DNA of 64,000 nucleotides from an uncultured Actinomycetes bacterium. GTDB lineage: Bacteria; Actinomycetota; Acidimicrobiia; Acidimicrobiales; RAAP-2. The DNA lies in assembly GCA_903893745.1 (NCBI GenBank), contig CAITNF010000013.1, positions 62,001 through 126,000 on the forward strand, read 5' to 3'. Below, piece after piece: positions 24,167 to 32,609 of this stretch (positions are counted from its first letter, which is position 1; every line of letters begins with the position of its first letter). The position numbers were made by a program, and so were the translations under genes. The notes under the pieces were generated by a model. That model worked only from the letters and a program-made list of their open reading frames with translations. It searched no databases and was not told the DNA's origin.

Positions 24167-26602
24167 CTAGGTCAGCGTAAACGAACCCGAGGTGATGGAG
24201 AGTGCGGGCGACGTGACGGTGAACTTCAACGTAAACGAGCCAGCCGCCGATACCTTCAGCGCGCTGAACGAAGCGGACCCTGTCTTGGTCGACACACTCG
24301 TGGTGCCGCTCAACGTCGCTCCCGTTGGTGACGACGAGGCCAGCGTTGCTCTCACCGTGACACCGGAAAACGAAGTCGACGTTACCAAATTACCCCCGAC
24401 GTCTTGAATGGCTACCACTATTGCATTCAATGACGACGTGTGAACACTACCGGTTGGTGCGGTAGTCAGCACCAACTTCGATGCGGCTCCCACCTTGAGT
24501 GTCACCGTCGACGACGTTAACGAAGTGAAGGCGAGCGACGTTGCAAACAGAATTTGATACGACCCAATTAGTCCAGTCAACTTCATCGCGCCAAACGTCG
24601 CGACTCCTTGGTTGAACGTAACCGTTAGATTCGTAGCACTCAACGTTGCAGTAGCTGAACTCGATGACGCAGTCACCGTACCCGAACTTTGTGTCGTGAC
24701 CACGTTGCCACTGCTGTCTTCAACTTTTACCACTGGCTGGGAGGAAAAAGCCGTCCCATCAGTAGCACTCGTACTCGGCTGCGTAGTCAGGACAATCTTT
24801 GACGCACTTCCCGCTGTCAGGTTGAAGGTGTTCGAAGTGACCGAAAGCGCTGGCGAGGCGATCGTAAACTTCAACGCAAAACTTCCGGCGGTACCTTGGA
24901 TTGTCAGACCACTAAACGTCGCGGTCCCAGTCGTGGTGTCGACTGCAACCGATGAACCAGCCGTAATGCTGGCGCTGCCCGAAGCAATTGACGCAGTTAC
25001 CGTTGGGGTGATTCCCGTCACGGGATTATTAAGTCCGTCAAGCACGGCCACCACTGGATCAGTAGTCATTGCGACACCGTTGACCACCGCGACCGGCTGC
25101 GTCGTAACGCTCAACTGCGAGGCAACACCCGCGACGGCAGGAGTCCCGATGGTGATCGCAAGTACCGTGACCCCGCCCAGCGAGTCGGTGAAGGTCAGAG
25201 TAAAACCACTGGTTGGTGCTGCGCTGAAGGCCAGGTCAGTAAAGGTGGCCACACCCGCGACCACCGGCACCGTCAAGGTGCCCGTTAACGTCCCGCTATT
25301 CGAACTCACGGTCACGGATGAACTACCCCCGTAAATAACGTTATTCGACGAGTCCTCCAGTGACACCACGGGCTGCGTCGTGAACGACTTCAGGTCCGTT
25401 GCCATCACTGGCGCCGTCGTGGTAGCTAACTTCGTGGGGGTCGTGTAACTATTGTTCACAATCGCGTGAGAAATCTGGCAGCCTCCAGTCCCACTATTGG
25501 CGTCATTACCGTACGTTGATTGCATCGCGAAGCTGCCAGTCGCAAAGGCGACATTCTGTGAGACTCCCGCCGACCACGCACACTCGTCGCCGTTCTCACC
25601 GCCTGAATTGTTGTACCACCCGCTCGCGGGGAATTGATCGGTCACGGTCTCGGCGTACTCGTGTCCAGCAACAATGGTGACACCATCAAGGGTTCCGTTC
25701 GATCCAGCATTAACGTAGTTAGCCCCGCAACTCCCCCCAAGATCGGTGAGGTAGGGCATATTCGTAAAAGCAATGCCGCTCATGTTGGCTGGCGCAGTGT
25801 AACCCAGGGTGCTGTCACCGGTGTAGTCGTGCCACGCGCAGAAATTCGAACTTGCTCCGAAGCCGTCGGGGCTCGTGCCCGTCGGTGACACAATTATGTA
25901 CTGCGCATTCGCATTCAGCGCATTGGTCTTGTTGTTGAAGTGAGTGGCTGCAGCGACTGCTTCAGCGCCCAACTGTGCTTGAGTGGAACTCTTGGTTGAG
26001 CTGTACACCGAACTGTTGTCGTACCAAACGCCGGCGAGCACTGATCCACTGGGGTAGGCCACGTGCGCGTTCGATGCGGCACAGGTTGTCGCACCTGATG
26101 CAACTCCTTGGCAGTACTGCGTCAACACTCCACTCCAGAGTTCCCCATTAGTGCCCAGACCGGCGTAGAGCGCCTCGAGTCGTGGAGCAAGTCCTAGGGA
26201 ATCATTGGTGAATGAGTCGGTCTGATACGTCACGCCACCCGTCGTAGTGGAAGTTACCGTGTCGGTGCCCCACAGAGAACCCCAAAACACAACGTAGATT
26301 TTTTCTGGACCCGTAGAAATCGCGAGATTCGGTTCGCCGGAAAACGTTGAACCACCACGGTACGAAAGAAGTGACGACCCACTAACTCGCAGCGGTGCCG
26401 CAACTTGTGATCCGCGAAGCGGGACCGCTCCATGACGATACGAATGATTCACGACGGTGGTTGCCGCACCCACCGTCAACGGGGGTAGCGTCACCAGGAC
26501 TGAGACCAGAAGAGCTCCGACGGCCGCCATCGTTTTAGCCGCTTGAATACTAAATAACCGACGTGGATTACCCATTTTCCTCACGACCTTTCGAACGACC
26601 AT
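24167..26602 (-). CDS. Secreted protein with HExxE-like metallopeptidase/exordium-like domain and four Ig-like repeats
   Basis: An 811-residue exported protein. After a basic stretch comes a signal peptide (AAVGALLVSVLVTLPPLTVGA). Residues about 90-385 form a domain with NLAISTGPEKIYVVFWGSLWG, SNFCAWHDYTGD and the motif VAGHEYAETVTDQFP (H314, E315, E318), followed by GGENGDECAW. This layout is like secreted 'exordium/phosphate-induced' type proteins and suggests a bound metal, but activity is not shown. Four repeats of about 100 residues follow (starts near 393, 498, 606, 712), each opening with 'ASKLVLTTQP'-like text and ending with a 'GVATFSGLKL' strand, which are filamin/invasin-type Ig folds. 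There is no anchor at the C terminus. The start may be ATG 26575 (MGNPRRLFS), which has AGGA close upstream. Confidence 0.75.
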   Translation of the reverse strand: MVVRKVVRKMGNPRRLFSIQAAKTMAAVGALLVSVLVTLPPLTVGAATTVVNHSYRHGAVPLRGSQVAAPLRVSGSSLLSYRGGSTFSGEPNLAISTGPEKIYVVFWGSLWGTDTVTSTTTGGVTYQTDSFTNDSLGLAPRLEALYAGLGTNGELWSGVLTQYCQGVASGATTCAASNAHVAYPSGSVLAGVWYDNSSVYSSTKSSTQAQLGAEAVAAATHFNNKTNALNANAQYIIVSPTGTSPDGFGASSNFCAWHDYTGDSTLGYTAPANMSGIAFTNMPYLTDLGGSCGANYVNAGSNGTLDGVTIVAGHEYAETVTDQFPASGWYNNSGGENGDECAWSAGVSQNVAFATGSFAMQSTYGNDANSGTGGCQISHAIVNNSYTTPTKLATTTAPVMATDLKSFTTQPVVSLEDSSNNVIYGGSSSVTVSSNSGTLTGTLTVPVVAGVATFTDLAFSAAPTSGFTLTFTDSLGGVTVLAITIGTPAVAGVASQLSVTTQPVAVVNGVAMTTDPVVAVLDGLNNPVTGITPTVTASIASGSASITAGSSVAVDTTTGTATFSGLTIQGTAGSFALKFTIASPALSVTSNTFNLTAGSASKIVLTTQPSTSATDGTAFSSQPVVKVEDSSGNVVTTQSSGTVTASSSSATATLSATNLTVTFNQGVATFGAMKLTGLIGSYQILFATSLAFTSLTSSTVTLKVGAASKLVLTTAPTGSVHTSSLNAIVVAIQDVGGNLVTSTSFSGVTVRATLASSSPTGATLSGTTSVSTKTGSASFSALKVSAAGSFTLKFTVTSPALSITSGSFTLT

Positions 26603-26721
26603 CTATTACGAACAGATTTACTCCATTTACTGTACCAAGAAGCTCGGAAAAACCAGCCGGGGCCTACCTGACCACTCTGGGCATTGAATCTCGCCCGGTC
26701 TTATGAGACGCCGCATAATTC

Positions 26722-27018
26722 CTACGATCGAATGGCGCTCAGTCCTCGACGGGGTGCCAATGAACGTTCTGGTACTCCGTGTGGTTGGGACTGACTTGCG
26801 CCCGAGGGGGCAACCTCGACAAGAACGACCTGAGAAGTCGGATGAGGAATTTCTTCGCCCTGGGCGAGCATCAACTCAATGTGCAATGCAATGGCCTCAT
26901 GGATGTTTGCAGCCACTTCCTCAAGTGTGTAACCCGCTGATAGACACCCCGGCAAGTCGGGAACGTACGCACAAAGGTTCGGGCCTGCATTTTCAATGAT
27001 AACGGCGTACTTGCTCAT
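26722..27018 (-). CDS. hicB: HicB-like antitoxin, copy 1
   Basis: A 98-residue HicB-type antitoxin. The core IIENAGPNLCAYVPDLPGCLSAG and the helix EEVAANIHEAIALHIELML match HicB1/UPF0150 domains, which bind and silence the HicA toxin. It has a longer C-terminal tail (from about residue 70) than the two other copies in this window, and this tail is of low complexity. Its start overlaps the end of a broken hicA by 4 bases (ATGA). Because the partner toxin is dead, this copy may be an orphan that could still neutralise other HicA proteins. Confidence 0.8.
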   Translation of the reverse strand: MSKYAVIIENAGPNLCAYVPDLPGCLSAGYTLEEVAANIHEAIALHIELMLAQGEEIPHPTSQVVLVEVAPSGASQSQPHGVPERSLAPRRGLSAIRS

Positions 27019-27211
27019 CGTGGCCTCCGCTCAAGTCCGGCCTGCTTGACAATGCGAGCCAGCGTCGACTTCGATAGTCAATGCCGAGGGTACCTGGCAC
27101 GGTCACCGTGCCCTTCCTGTCCGGATGCTGAATCTGGCGATGGCTTCCGACCTGTCGGACTTGTACCCATCCTTTTTAATTCAACTCACGAATCATCTCA
27201 CGAACTTTCAC
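27015..27211 (-). pseudogene. hicA: hicA toxin remnant, copy 1 (nonsense plus frameshift)
   Basis: The minus strand reads VKVREMIRELN, then a TAA stop at 27178, then KGWVQVRQVGSHRQIQHP and KGTVTVPGTLGID, after which a one-base shift restores SKSTLARIVKQAGL and a stop that overlaps the hicB start. All parts align with HicA, including the GSHR segment with the catalytic histidine. The stop replaces a residue just before the conserved GW. The toxin cannot be made in full. Confidence 0.85.
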
Positions 27212-27278
27212 ATCTCACAATGGTTGTGGGATCAGTGAATTTACGACCTAGTTGGTTTTACTTTTCCGGCTCTGGACT

Positions 27279-27323
27279 TTCTAGAAAGAAACGATAGACA
27301 TTCGTCTATCGCGAGTTGTTGAA
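27279..27323 (-). pseudogene. GNAT C-terminal remnant, copy 1
   Basis: The minus strand from 27323 reads FNNSR-stop-TNVYRFFL. It matches the last residues of the intact GNAT gene at 28.7 kb (FQLRETNVYRYSFED) and a second remnant at 27.8 kb. It lies just upstream of hicA copy 1, in the same place as the intact GNAT stands before hicA copy 3. Confidence 0.55.
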
Positions 27324-27355
27324 AACGTGATACTGGCAAAGAGATGGATCTGGAA

Positions 27356-27571
27356 TCAGACGGCGATTTTGGTAGTGCCAACGAAGTCGAGGGGCTCCGG
27401 TATTGCCTCACCCGACTCCAACATCAGTTCTAAGTGGGACGCAATGGCTTCGCGCATATTCTCAATGACCTCATCAACTGTCTTGCCAGTCGTGGTACAG
27501 CCATCGAAGTCAAGAACATATTCACTCAAGTTTGGTCCAGCATCTTCAATGATGATTGTGTATTCCCTCAT
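27356..27571 (-). CDS. hicB: HicB-like antitoxin, copy 2
   Basis: A 71-residue HicB-type protein. The core MREYTIIIEDAGPNLSEY, VLDFDGCTTTGKTVDEV and the helix ENMREAIASHLELMLESGE are well preserved; the end EPLDFVGTTKIAV is nearly the same as in copy 3. The partner hicA upstream is broken by a frameshift and a stop codon, so this antitoxin is also without its own toxin. Purifying pressure on the antitoxin is suggested by the intact frame. Confidence 0.82.
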   Translation of the reverse strand: MREYTIIIEDAGPNLSEYVLDFDGCTTTGKTVDEVIENMREAIASHLELMLESGEAIPEPLDFVGTTKIAV

Positions 27572-27766
27572 CGCTGCCTCCCTCTTTCAAACCCGCCTGC
27601 TTCCAGATGCTACTTAGGGTCTTCGGCGCCATCTCGTCGCGAAGGTGTCCCGGTACGGTTACGGTGCCAACCTTCGCGGAGTGCTGGAAATGGCGGTGAC
27701 TCCCTCGCTGGCGGACCATCTGCTATCCATCCGCCTCAATAATTTTGATACGTCCCTCACCTTCAC
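27568..27766 (-). pseudogene. hicA: hicA toxin remnant, copy 2 (frameshift plus nonsense)
   Basis: From GTG 27766 the minus strand reads VKVRDV, then a one-base loss, then IKIIEADG followed by TAG where intact copy 3 has TGG (Trp), then QMVRQRGSHRHFQHS, VGTVTVPGHLRDEMAPKTL and SSIWKQAGLKEGG. The Trp-to-stop change and the early shift each inactivate the gene. The distance from the GNAT remnant stop to this start (24 bases) is the same as between intact GNAT and hicA copy 3 (23 bases). Confidence 0.85.
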
Positions 27767-27790
27767 GACCTCCCAACGGTCGCAAAAATT

Positions 27791-27841
27791 TCAGTTGTCG
27801 AAGGAAAACCTGTACACGTTCGTTTATCGTCGGTTGTTGAA
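27791..27841 (-). pseudogene. GNAT C-terminal remnant, copy 2
   Basis: The minus strand from 27841 reads FNNRR-stop-TNVYRFSFDN-stop, which lines up with the C terminus of the intact GNAT protein (FQLRETNVYRYSFED-stop). The following bases, ending ACCTCCCAACGGTCG on the plus strand, are also shared with the spacer before hicA copy 3. Confidence 0.65.
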
Positions 27842-27888
27842 AACAGATCTGGCTCATCACCCCGCTGGACCTGTGATAGAACCCGAAT

Positions 27889-28251
27889 ATGACATCGCCC
27901 CTCCTCGGACTGCGTACCGTCATCTACCCAGCCCCTGATCTCGCCACTGCTAAGAAGTGGTGGAGCGATTTCTTGGGCTACGAGCCGTATTTCGATGAGC
28001 CCTTCTACGTGGGCTTCGACGTCGAAGGCTATGAACTCGGTTTGTTGCCAGACGCCAATCCGGTGGACGGGGCTCAGACTTACTGGGGTGTCGCGAACGT
28101 CGAGCAAGCCGTCGGGAAGGCAATCGCCCACGGTGCAGTGGCGGTGTCACCAGCAACCGACGTTGGCGGCGGTATCGTGACGGCTACAGTTCGAACACCG
28201 AGTGGCAGTGTCGTGGGCTTCATCTTCAATCCACACTTCGCGCTTCGCTAG
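27889..28251 (+). CDS. VOC/glyoxalase family protein
   Basis: A 120-residue protein of the vicinal oxygen chelate superfamily. It begins LLGLRTVIYPAPDLATAKKWWSDFLGYEPYF, with the usual beta-alpha-beta unit, and continues YVGFDVEGYELGLLPD and ATVRTPSGSVVGFIFNPHF. The metal ligands of glyoxalase I are not all in place, so a binding role or another enzyme activity is possible. The gene is on the plus strand, inserted between the second and third GNAT-hicAB units, which are on the minus strand. TAGAAC lies 6 bases before the ATG, close to the leaderless pattern but lacking the last T. Confidence 0.8.
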   Translation: MTSPLLGLRTVIYPAPDLATAKKWWSDFLGYEPYFDEPFYVGFDVEGYELGLLPDANPVDGAQTYWGVANVEQAVGKAIAHGAVAVSPATDVGGGIVTATVRTPSGSVVGFIFNPHFALR

Positions 28252-28270
28252 TCAGCTGGTGACGTCGCAG

Positions 28271-28486
28271 TCACACGACGACCTTGGTGGCCCCCACAAT
28301 GTCAAGTGGCTCGGGAATGGGCTCGCCGTATTCAGCCAAGAGCTCTAGGTGGGCCTCGATCGCCGACTTCATGTTCTCCGTCACCTCTTCGATGCTGCGC
28401 CCCGTGGCGACACAGCCGTCGAAGTCGAGAACATACGCGCTGTAGTTATTTGCGCCACTTTCGATGACGATGGTGTACTCCCTCAT
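28271..28486 (-). CDS. hicB: HicB-like antitoxin, copy 3 (intact pair)
   Basis: A 71-residue HicB-type antitoxin paired with an intact hicA. It has MREYTIVIESGANNYSAYV, LDFDGCVATGRSIEEV, the helix ENMKSAIEAHLELLAEYG and the end EPLDIVGATKVVV. HicB masks the toxin's active site, and in many systems also represses its own promoter. The start overlaps the hicA stop by 4 bases (ATGA). The toxin-before-antitoxin order is the usual one for hicAB. Confidence 0.88.
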   Translation of the reverse strand: MREYTIVIESGANNYSAYVLDFDGCVATGRSIEEVTENMKSAIEAHLELLAEYGEPIPEPLDIVGATKVVV

Positions 28487-28680
28487 CGCGGCCTCCTAGG
28501 CAACTGAGCCTGTCTCTTGATGCTAGCGAGAGTCTTGGGGTGAAGATCATCCGAGGGTGCGCCGGGAATGGTCACCAGACCAGCCTTGGTGGCGTGACGA
28601 AAGTGTCGATGGCTTCCCTTCTGACGGACCAGGAACCATCCATCGGCTTCAACTAAAGACACCACGTCACGCACTTTCAC
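28483..28680 (-). CDS. hicA: HicA-like mRNA interferase toxin, copy 3 (intact)
   Basis: A 65-residue HicA toxin, a double-stranded RNA-binding-domain-like ribonuclease that cuts mRNA when free. The full pattern is present: MKVRDVVSLVEADGWFLVRQ, then KGSHRHFRH with the catalytic histidine, then LVTIPGAPSDDLHPKTLASI. It is the only one of three copies that is intact. It starts 23 bases after the GNAT stop, so it probably belongs to the NUDIX-GNAT-hicAB transcript. Confidence 0.88.
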   Translation of the reverse strand: MKVRDVVSLVEADGWFLVRQKGSHRHFRHATKAGLVTIPGAPSDDLHPKTLASIKRQAQLPRRPR

Positions 28681-28703
28681 CTCCTCCCAACGGTCGGGGG
28701 AAG

Positions 28704-29138
28704 CTAGTCCTCGAAGGAGTACCTGTACACGTTGGTCTCACGTAACTGAAAGCCAAGGTCGCGATACATGGCGTTCGCGGCCGTGCGTGATTCGCGGCTG
28801 GTCAGATCAATTGTTCGTACACCATTTCGTTTGAACTCCTCAATTGCGCCAATCATGAGCTGGCGACCAACACCTCGACCACGAAAATGTTCATCGACAA
28901 TGACGTCCTCAATCCAGCCTCGAACCCCAGAAGGAATCTTGAAAGAAACGAGGGTCACCATGGCAACCACTTGTTCGTCGTTGATCGCCACCATGAGATC
29001 TACTCCTTGCGTAGCGAGCAGTGCCGCCAGGTACGAGTCGGAAACCACCGGAGCGGTAGACGACAGTTGAGGAAGCAGGCGATTCATTCCGTCAAGCAGT
29101 GCTGGTGTTGGATGTTGAACAATCTCTAGGCGAATCAT
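28704..29138 (-). CDS. GNAT family N-acetyltransferase next to hicAB
   Basis: A 144-residue GNAT protein with the acetyl-CoA loop FRGRGVGRQLM and the C-terminal NAMYRDLGFQ element. ATG 29138 was chosen because it overlaps the stop of the NUDIX gene (ATGA); a start at 29156 would add six residues inside that gene. It is followed closely by intact hicAB. Remnants of the end of this gene are found before both decayed hicA copies, so GNAT, hicA and hicB were duplicated together. GNAT toxins of TacT type exist, but they pair with DNA-binding antitoxins of the RHH class, which are not seen here. Confidence 0.82.
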   Translation of the reverse strand: MIRLEIVQHPTPALLDGMNRLLPQLSSTAPVVSDSYLAALLATQGVDLMVAINDEQVVAMVTLVSFKIPSGVRGWIEDVIVDEHFRGRGVGRQLMIGAIEEFKRNGVRTIDLTSRESRTAANAMYRDLGFQLRETNVYRYSFED

Positions 29139-29830
29139 TCGTCGCCCCCGCGCCATACCGGACGACGCAGGTCGTCATAAAAGACATCTCGTTGCTCACC
29201 GGCAATGGCCGAAAAAATAGGGTCGGCCCATCGTTCGGCACCCAGTGTTGGTGAGGGAAGATTGTCACGAGTGAACCAACCCGCGTCAAGACACTCCAGG
29301 GGGTGGATTTCGAGAGAACCTCCGGTCATTCGACAAAAGAAGAGCAGCGAATAGAGGGGGATTCGTGAAGCACCTAGACGCATGCCATCGAGCACGCCAA
29401 TGAGCCGCACGGGCTCGACCTCAATTCCAGTCTCTTCTCGCACTTCTTTCACTACGACTTCGGGGGCCGAGTAGCCAACGTCACACCATCCAGTCGGATA
29501 GAGCCACATCTTGGAGTCGGCCCGTTGAATAAGGAGTAACTCCCCACGGTCGTTGGTCACCGCGGCGCCCACTGCCACTTTTGGCGTCGCGTAACCCGCT
29601 ACGCCACTACCCACCGACTTCATCCACTCACTCACGTGGCCATCGGCGTCGAGGGCGTCGCTGAGACCAACGTCGGCCGCGGCCTTGATGTCACCGGCGA
29701 TTTTTAAGACTTCCTCAAACCGCTCGCGTTCGTACTGACTCTGGGTGAAACCCAGTCCCGTTTGGGCAACTCCCGCCAACGACTCGGCCCAGCGTCGTAA
29801 CGCCTTCTCCGAGATGGGCTGATTCGTCAC
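29135..29830 (-). CDS. NUDIX hydrolase with Nudix_N-type N-terminal domain
   Basis: A 231-residue protein. Residues 1-75 are a helical N-terminal domain of the type found in some ADP-ribose or nucleoside-diphosphate-linked hydrolases (RRWAESLAGVAQTGLGF and RERFEEVLKIAGDI). The NUDIX core follows, with box GWCDVGYSAPEVVVKEVREE and TGIEV after it, keeping the R-E-x2-E-E residues. The substrate may be a sugar- or ADP-linked nucleotide. It sits 9 bases after the hemQ stop and overlaps the GNAT gene, so hemQ, this gene, GNAT and hicAB probably form one operon. Confidence 0.83.
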   Translation of the reverse strand: MTNQPISEKALRRWAESLAGVAQTGLGFTQSQYERERFEEVLKIAGDIKAAADVGLSDALDADGHVSEWMKSVGSGVAGYATPKVAVGAAVTNDRGELLLIQRADSKMWLYPTGWCDVGYSAPEVVVKEVREETGIEVEPVRLIGVLDGMRLGASRIPLYSLLFFCRMTGGSLEIHPLECLDAGWFTRDNLPSPTLGAERWADPIFSAIAGEQRDVFYDDLRRPVWRGGDE

Positions 29831-29839
29831 GCCAGCTCG

Positions 29840-30526
29840 CTACGCCAACGTCGCGTCGAGCACTTCATCAACGGAACCAACGAGCCCCGTGTAGAAGGCG
29901 CCAAACTCGGCGTAGAGGGTGGAGGCTTCATCAAAGCGCATCGTGTACACGCAGTCCTTCAGGTCGTCAACGTGAGCACCAAAGAGCGTGACGCCCCACT
30001 CCCAGTCATCGAGACCCGTCGAGCCAGTGACCACCTGTAATACCCGCCCCTTAAAGGTTCGACCACTCTTGCCGTGCTGTCGCATCAACTCCTCACGTTG
30101 CTCGTAGGGCAGCGCGTACCAGTTGTGCTCGTCACCACGACGCTTGGACATTGGATAGAAACAGAAGGCGCGCAGACCCTCGGGAGGAAGAATCGGAAAG
30201 AGGCGATCATGAATCATTTGCTCGGGCATGCCACCCGCGTACTCACTGACCTCGGTCACCGATACGTAACTTTCGGCCACGAGAAAACCCGCCGCTTGAA
30301 TTTTTGATTGAAAACGACGCAGGTCCCAAAGATTCTCGCCGAGCACCATAAAACAAGTATCCGCCTTCGCCCCCAAAATGGCCGCCGTCACCACCTGGAG
30401 TCCCGCGGCTGTGGCCTCGTCGACCGCCTTGTGGACGCTCCCTACGTCGACGGTGCGATCGGGGTGACAAAAAAGGTGCACGACGTTAAGTCCGCGCGAC
30501 GGGCCGATCGGGGAAGGCGTGGTCAT
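29840..30526 (-). CDS. hemQ: Coproheme decarboxylase (HemQ/ChdC), chlorite dismutase-like fold
   Basis: A 228-residue heme-binding protein of the chlorite dismutase superfamily. In Gram-positive bacteria HemQ completes heme synthesis by decarboxylating coproheme. The diagnostic run FYPMSKRRGDEHNWYALP (with the tyrosine used in catalysis) and RQHGKSGRTFKGRV, which includes the segment before the proximal histidine region, are clear. The actinobacterial form lacks the distal arginine of true chlorite dismutases. The other heme genes are not in this window. The start is placed by a leaderless promoter. Confidence 0.9.
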   Translation of the reverse strand: MTTPSPIGPSRGLNVVHLFCHPDRTVDVGSVHKAVDEATAAGLQVVTAAILGAKADTCFMVLGENLWDLRRFQSKIQAAGFLVAESYVSVTEVSEYAGGMPEQMIHDRLFPILPPEGLRAFCFYPMSKRRGDEHNWYALPYEQREELMRQHGKSGRTFKGRVLQVVTGSTGLDDWEWGVTLFGAHVDDLKDCVYTMRFDEASTLYAEFGAFYTGLVGSVDEVLDATLA

Positions 30527-30538
30527 TACCCCATGCTA
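30527..30538 (-). promoter_or_regulatory. Leaderless promoter of hemQ
   Basis: TAGCAT (30538-30533), then GGGGTA, then the ATG at 30526. Confidence 0.5.
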
Positions 30539-30576
30539 CGGCGCGTGCGCCAGGGTCTGCCAACCCCGTAATGCCA

Positions 30577-30606
30577 AAACCGCGGGGCTCGAGAGCCCCG
30601 CGGTTT
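30577..30606 (-). terminator. Rho-independent terminator of groEL
   Basis: A perfect 14-bp inverted repeat (AAACCGCGGGGCTC and its complement) with a 2-base centre, placed 20 bases beyond the groEL stop. On the minus strand the stem is followed by a short T run. It also lies between groEL and the hemQ promoter and insulates the two. Confidence 0.75.
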
Positions 30607-30625
30607 CATTTCAGCGACTTAGCGC

Positions 30626-32260
<1,635 letters not shown>

Positions 32261-32299
32261 CTACTGCGAGATTGCACCGTTCTTGGTGCGGGCTCAATG

Positions 32300-32326
32300 T
32301 TAGCAGTCGGAGGCTGAGAGTGCTAA
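32300..32326 (-). promoter_or_regulatory. CIRCE operator (HrcA binding site) of groEL
   Basis: TTAGCAGTC, 9 bases, GAGTGCTAA: a match to the 9-9-9 CIRCE consensus with one mismatch (G for C in the left arm). It lies between the end of the ThiS-like gene (32334) and groEL, as expected for HrcA heat-shock repression. Confidence 0.88.
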
Positions 32327-32333
32327 TTGACGA

Positions 32334-32609
32334 CTAGCCACCGGCAACCGCCGGCACCAACGAGATGGTCTGGCCGGCTTCAAGAACGGTATCGAGACCG
32401 TTCAGAAAACGAATGTCCTCGTCGGCGACAAAGACGTTGACGAATCGGCGCAGCGCTCCGCGGTCGTCCAGTACTCGAAACGCAATGCCGGGGTGCGCCG
32501 CGTCGACCGCCACGATGGCGTCGCGCACCGTCGAGGCCTCCACCGGAACTTCACCCACGCCGCCAACCAAGGCGCGCAGTTGACTGGGGAGTCGCACAAT
32601 GACGTTCAC
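32334..32609 (-). CDS. ThiS/MoaD-like sulfur-carrier protein
   Basis: A 91-residue ubiquitin-fold protein with strands NVIVRLPSQLRALVGG and FVNVFVADEDIRFLNGLDT, and the C-terminal tail SLVPAVAGG. The terminal Gly-Gly is exposed without any extension, as needed for thiocarboxylate formation. Relatives include MoaD, ThiS, CysO and the homocysteine-forming carriers. It overlaps thrC by 4 bases (ATGA) and shares the riboswitch-controlled message. No molybdopterin or thiazole gene is near. The coupling to a PLP enzyme is like CysO with CysM, so it may donate sulfur to the product of that enzyme; this is inference. Confidence 0.82.
   Translation of the reverse strand: MNVIVRLPSQLRALVGGVGEVPVEASTVRDAIVAVDAAHPGIAFRVLDDRGALRRFVNVFVADEDIRFLNGLDTVLEAGQTISLVPAVAGG

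Noticed and set aside
24612..25334. A 240-codon open frame on the plus strand, rich in Val, Ala and Thr
   Set aside because: It is antisense to the Ig-repeat region of the secreted gene; skewed codon use in Thr/Ser/Val-rich repeats opens the opposite strand. No start signal and no family pattern.
28704..29138. GNAT beside hicAB considered as a TacT-type toxin
   Set aside because: TacT-type toxins pair with an RHH antitoxin upstream; here the upstream gene is a NUDIX hydrolase, and GNAT copies decayed together with the hicAB duplicates.
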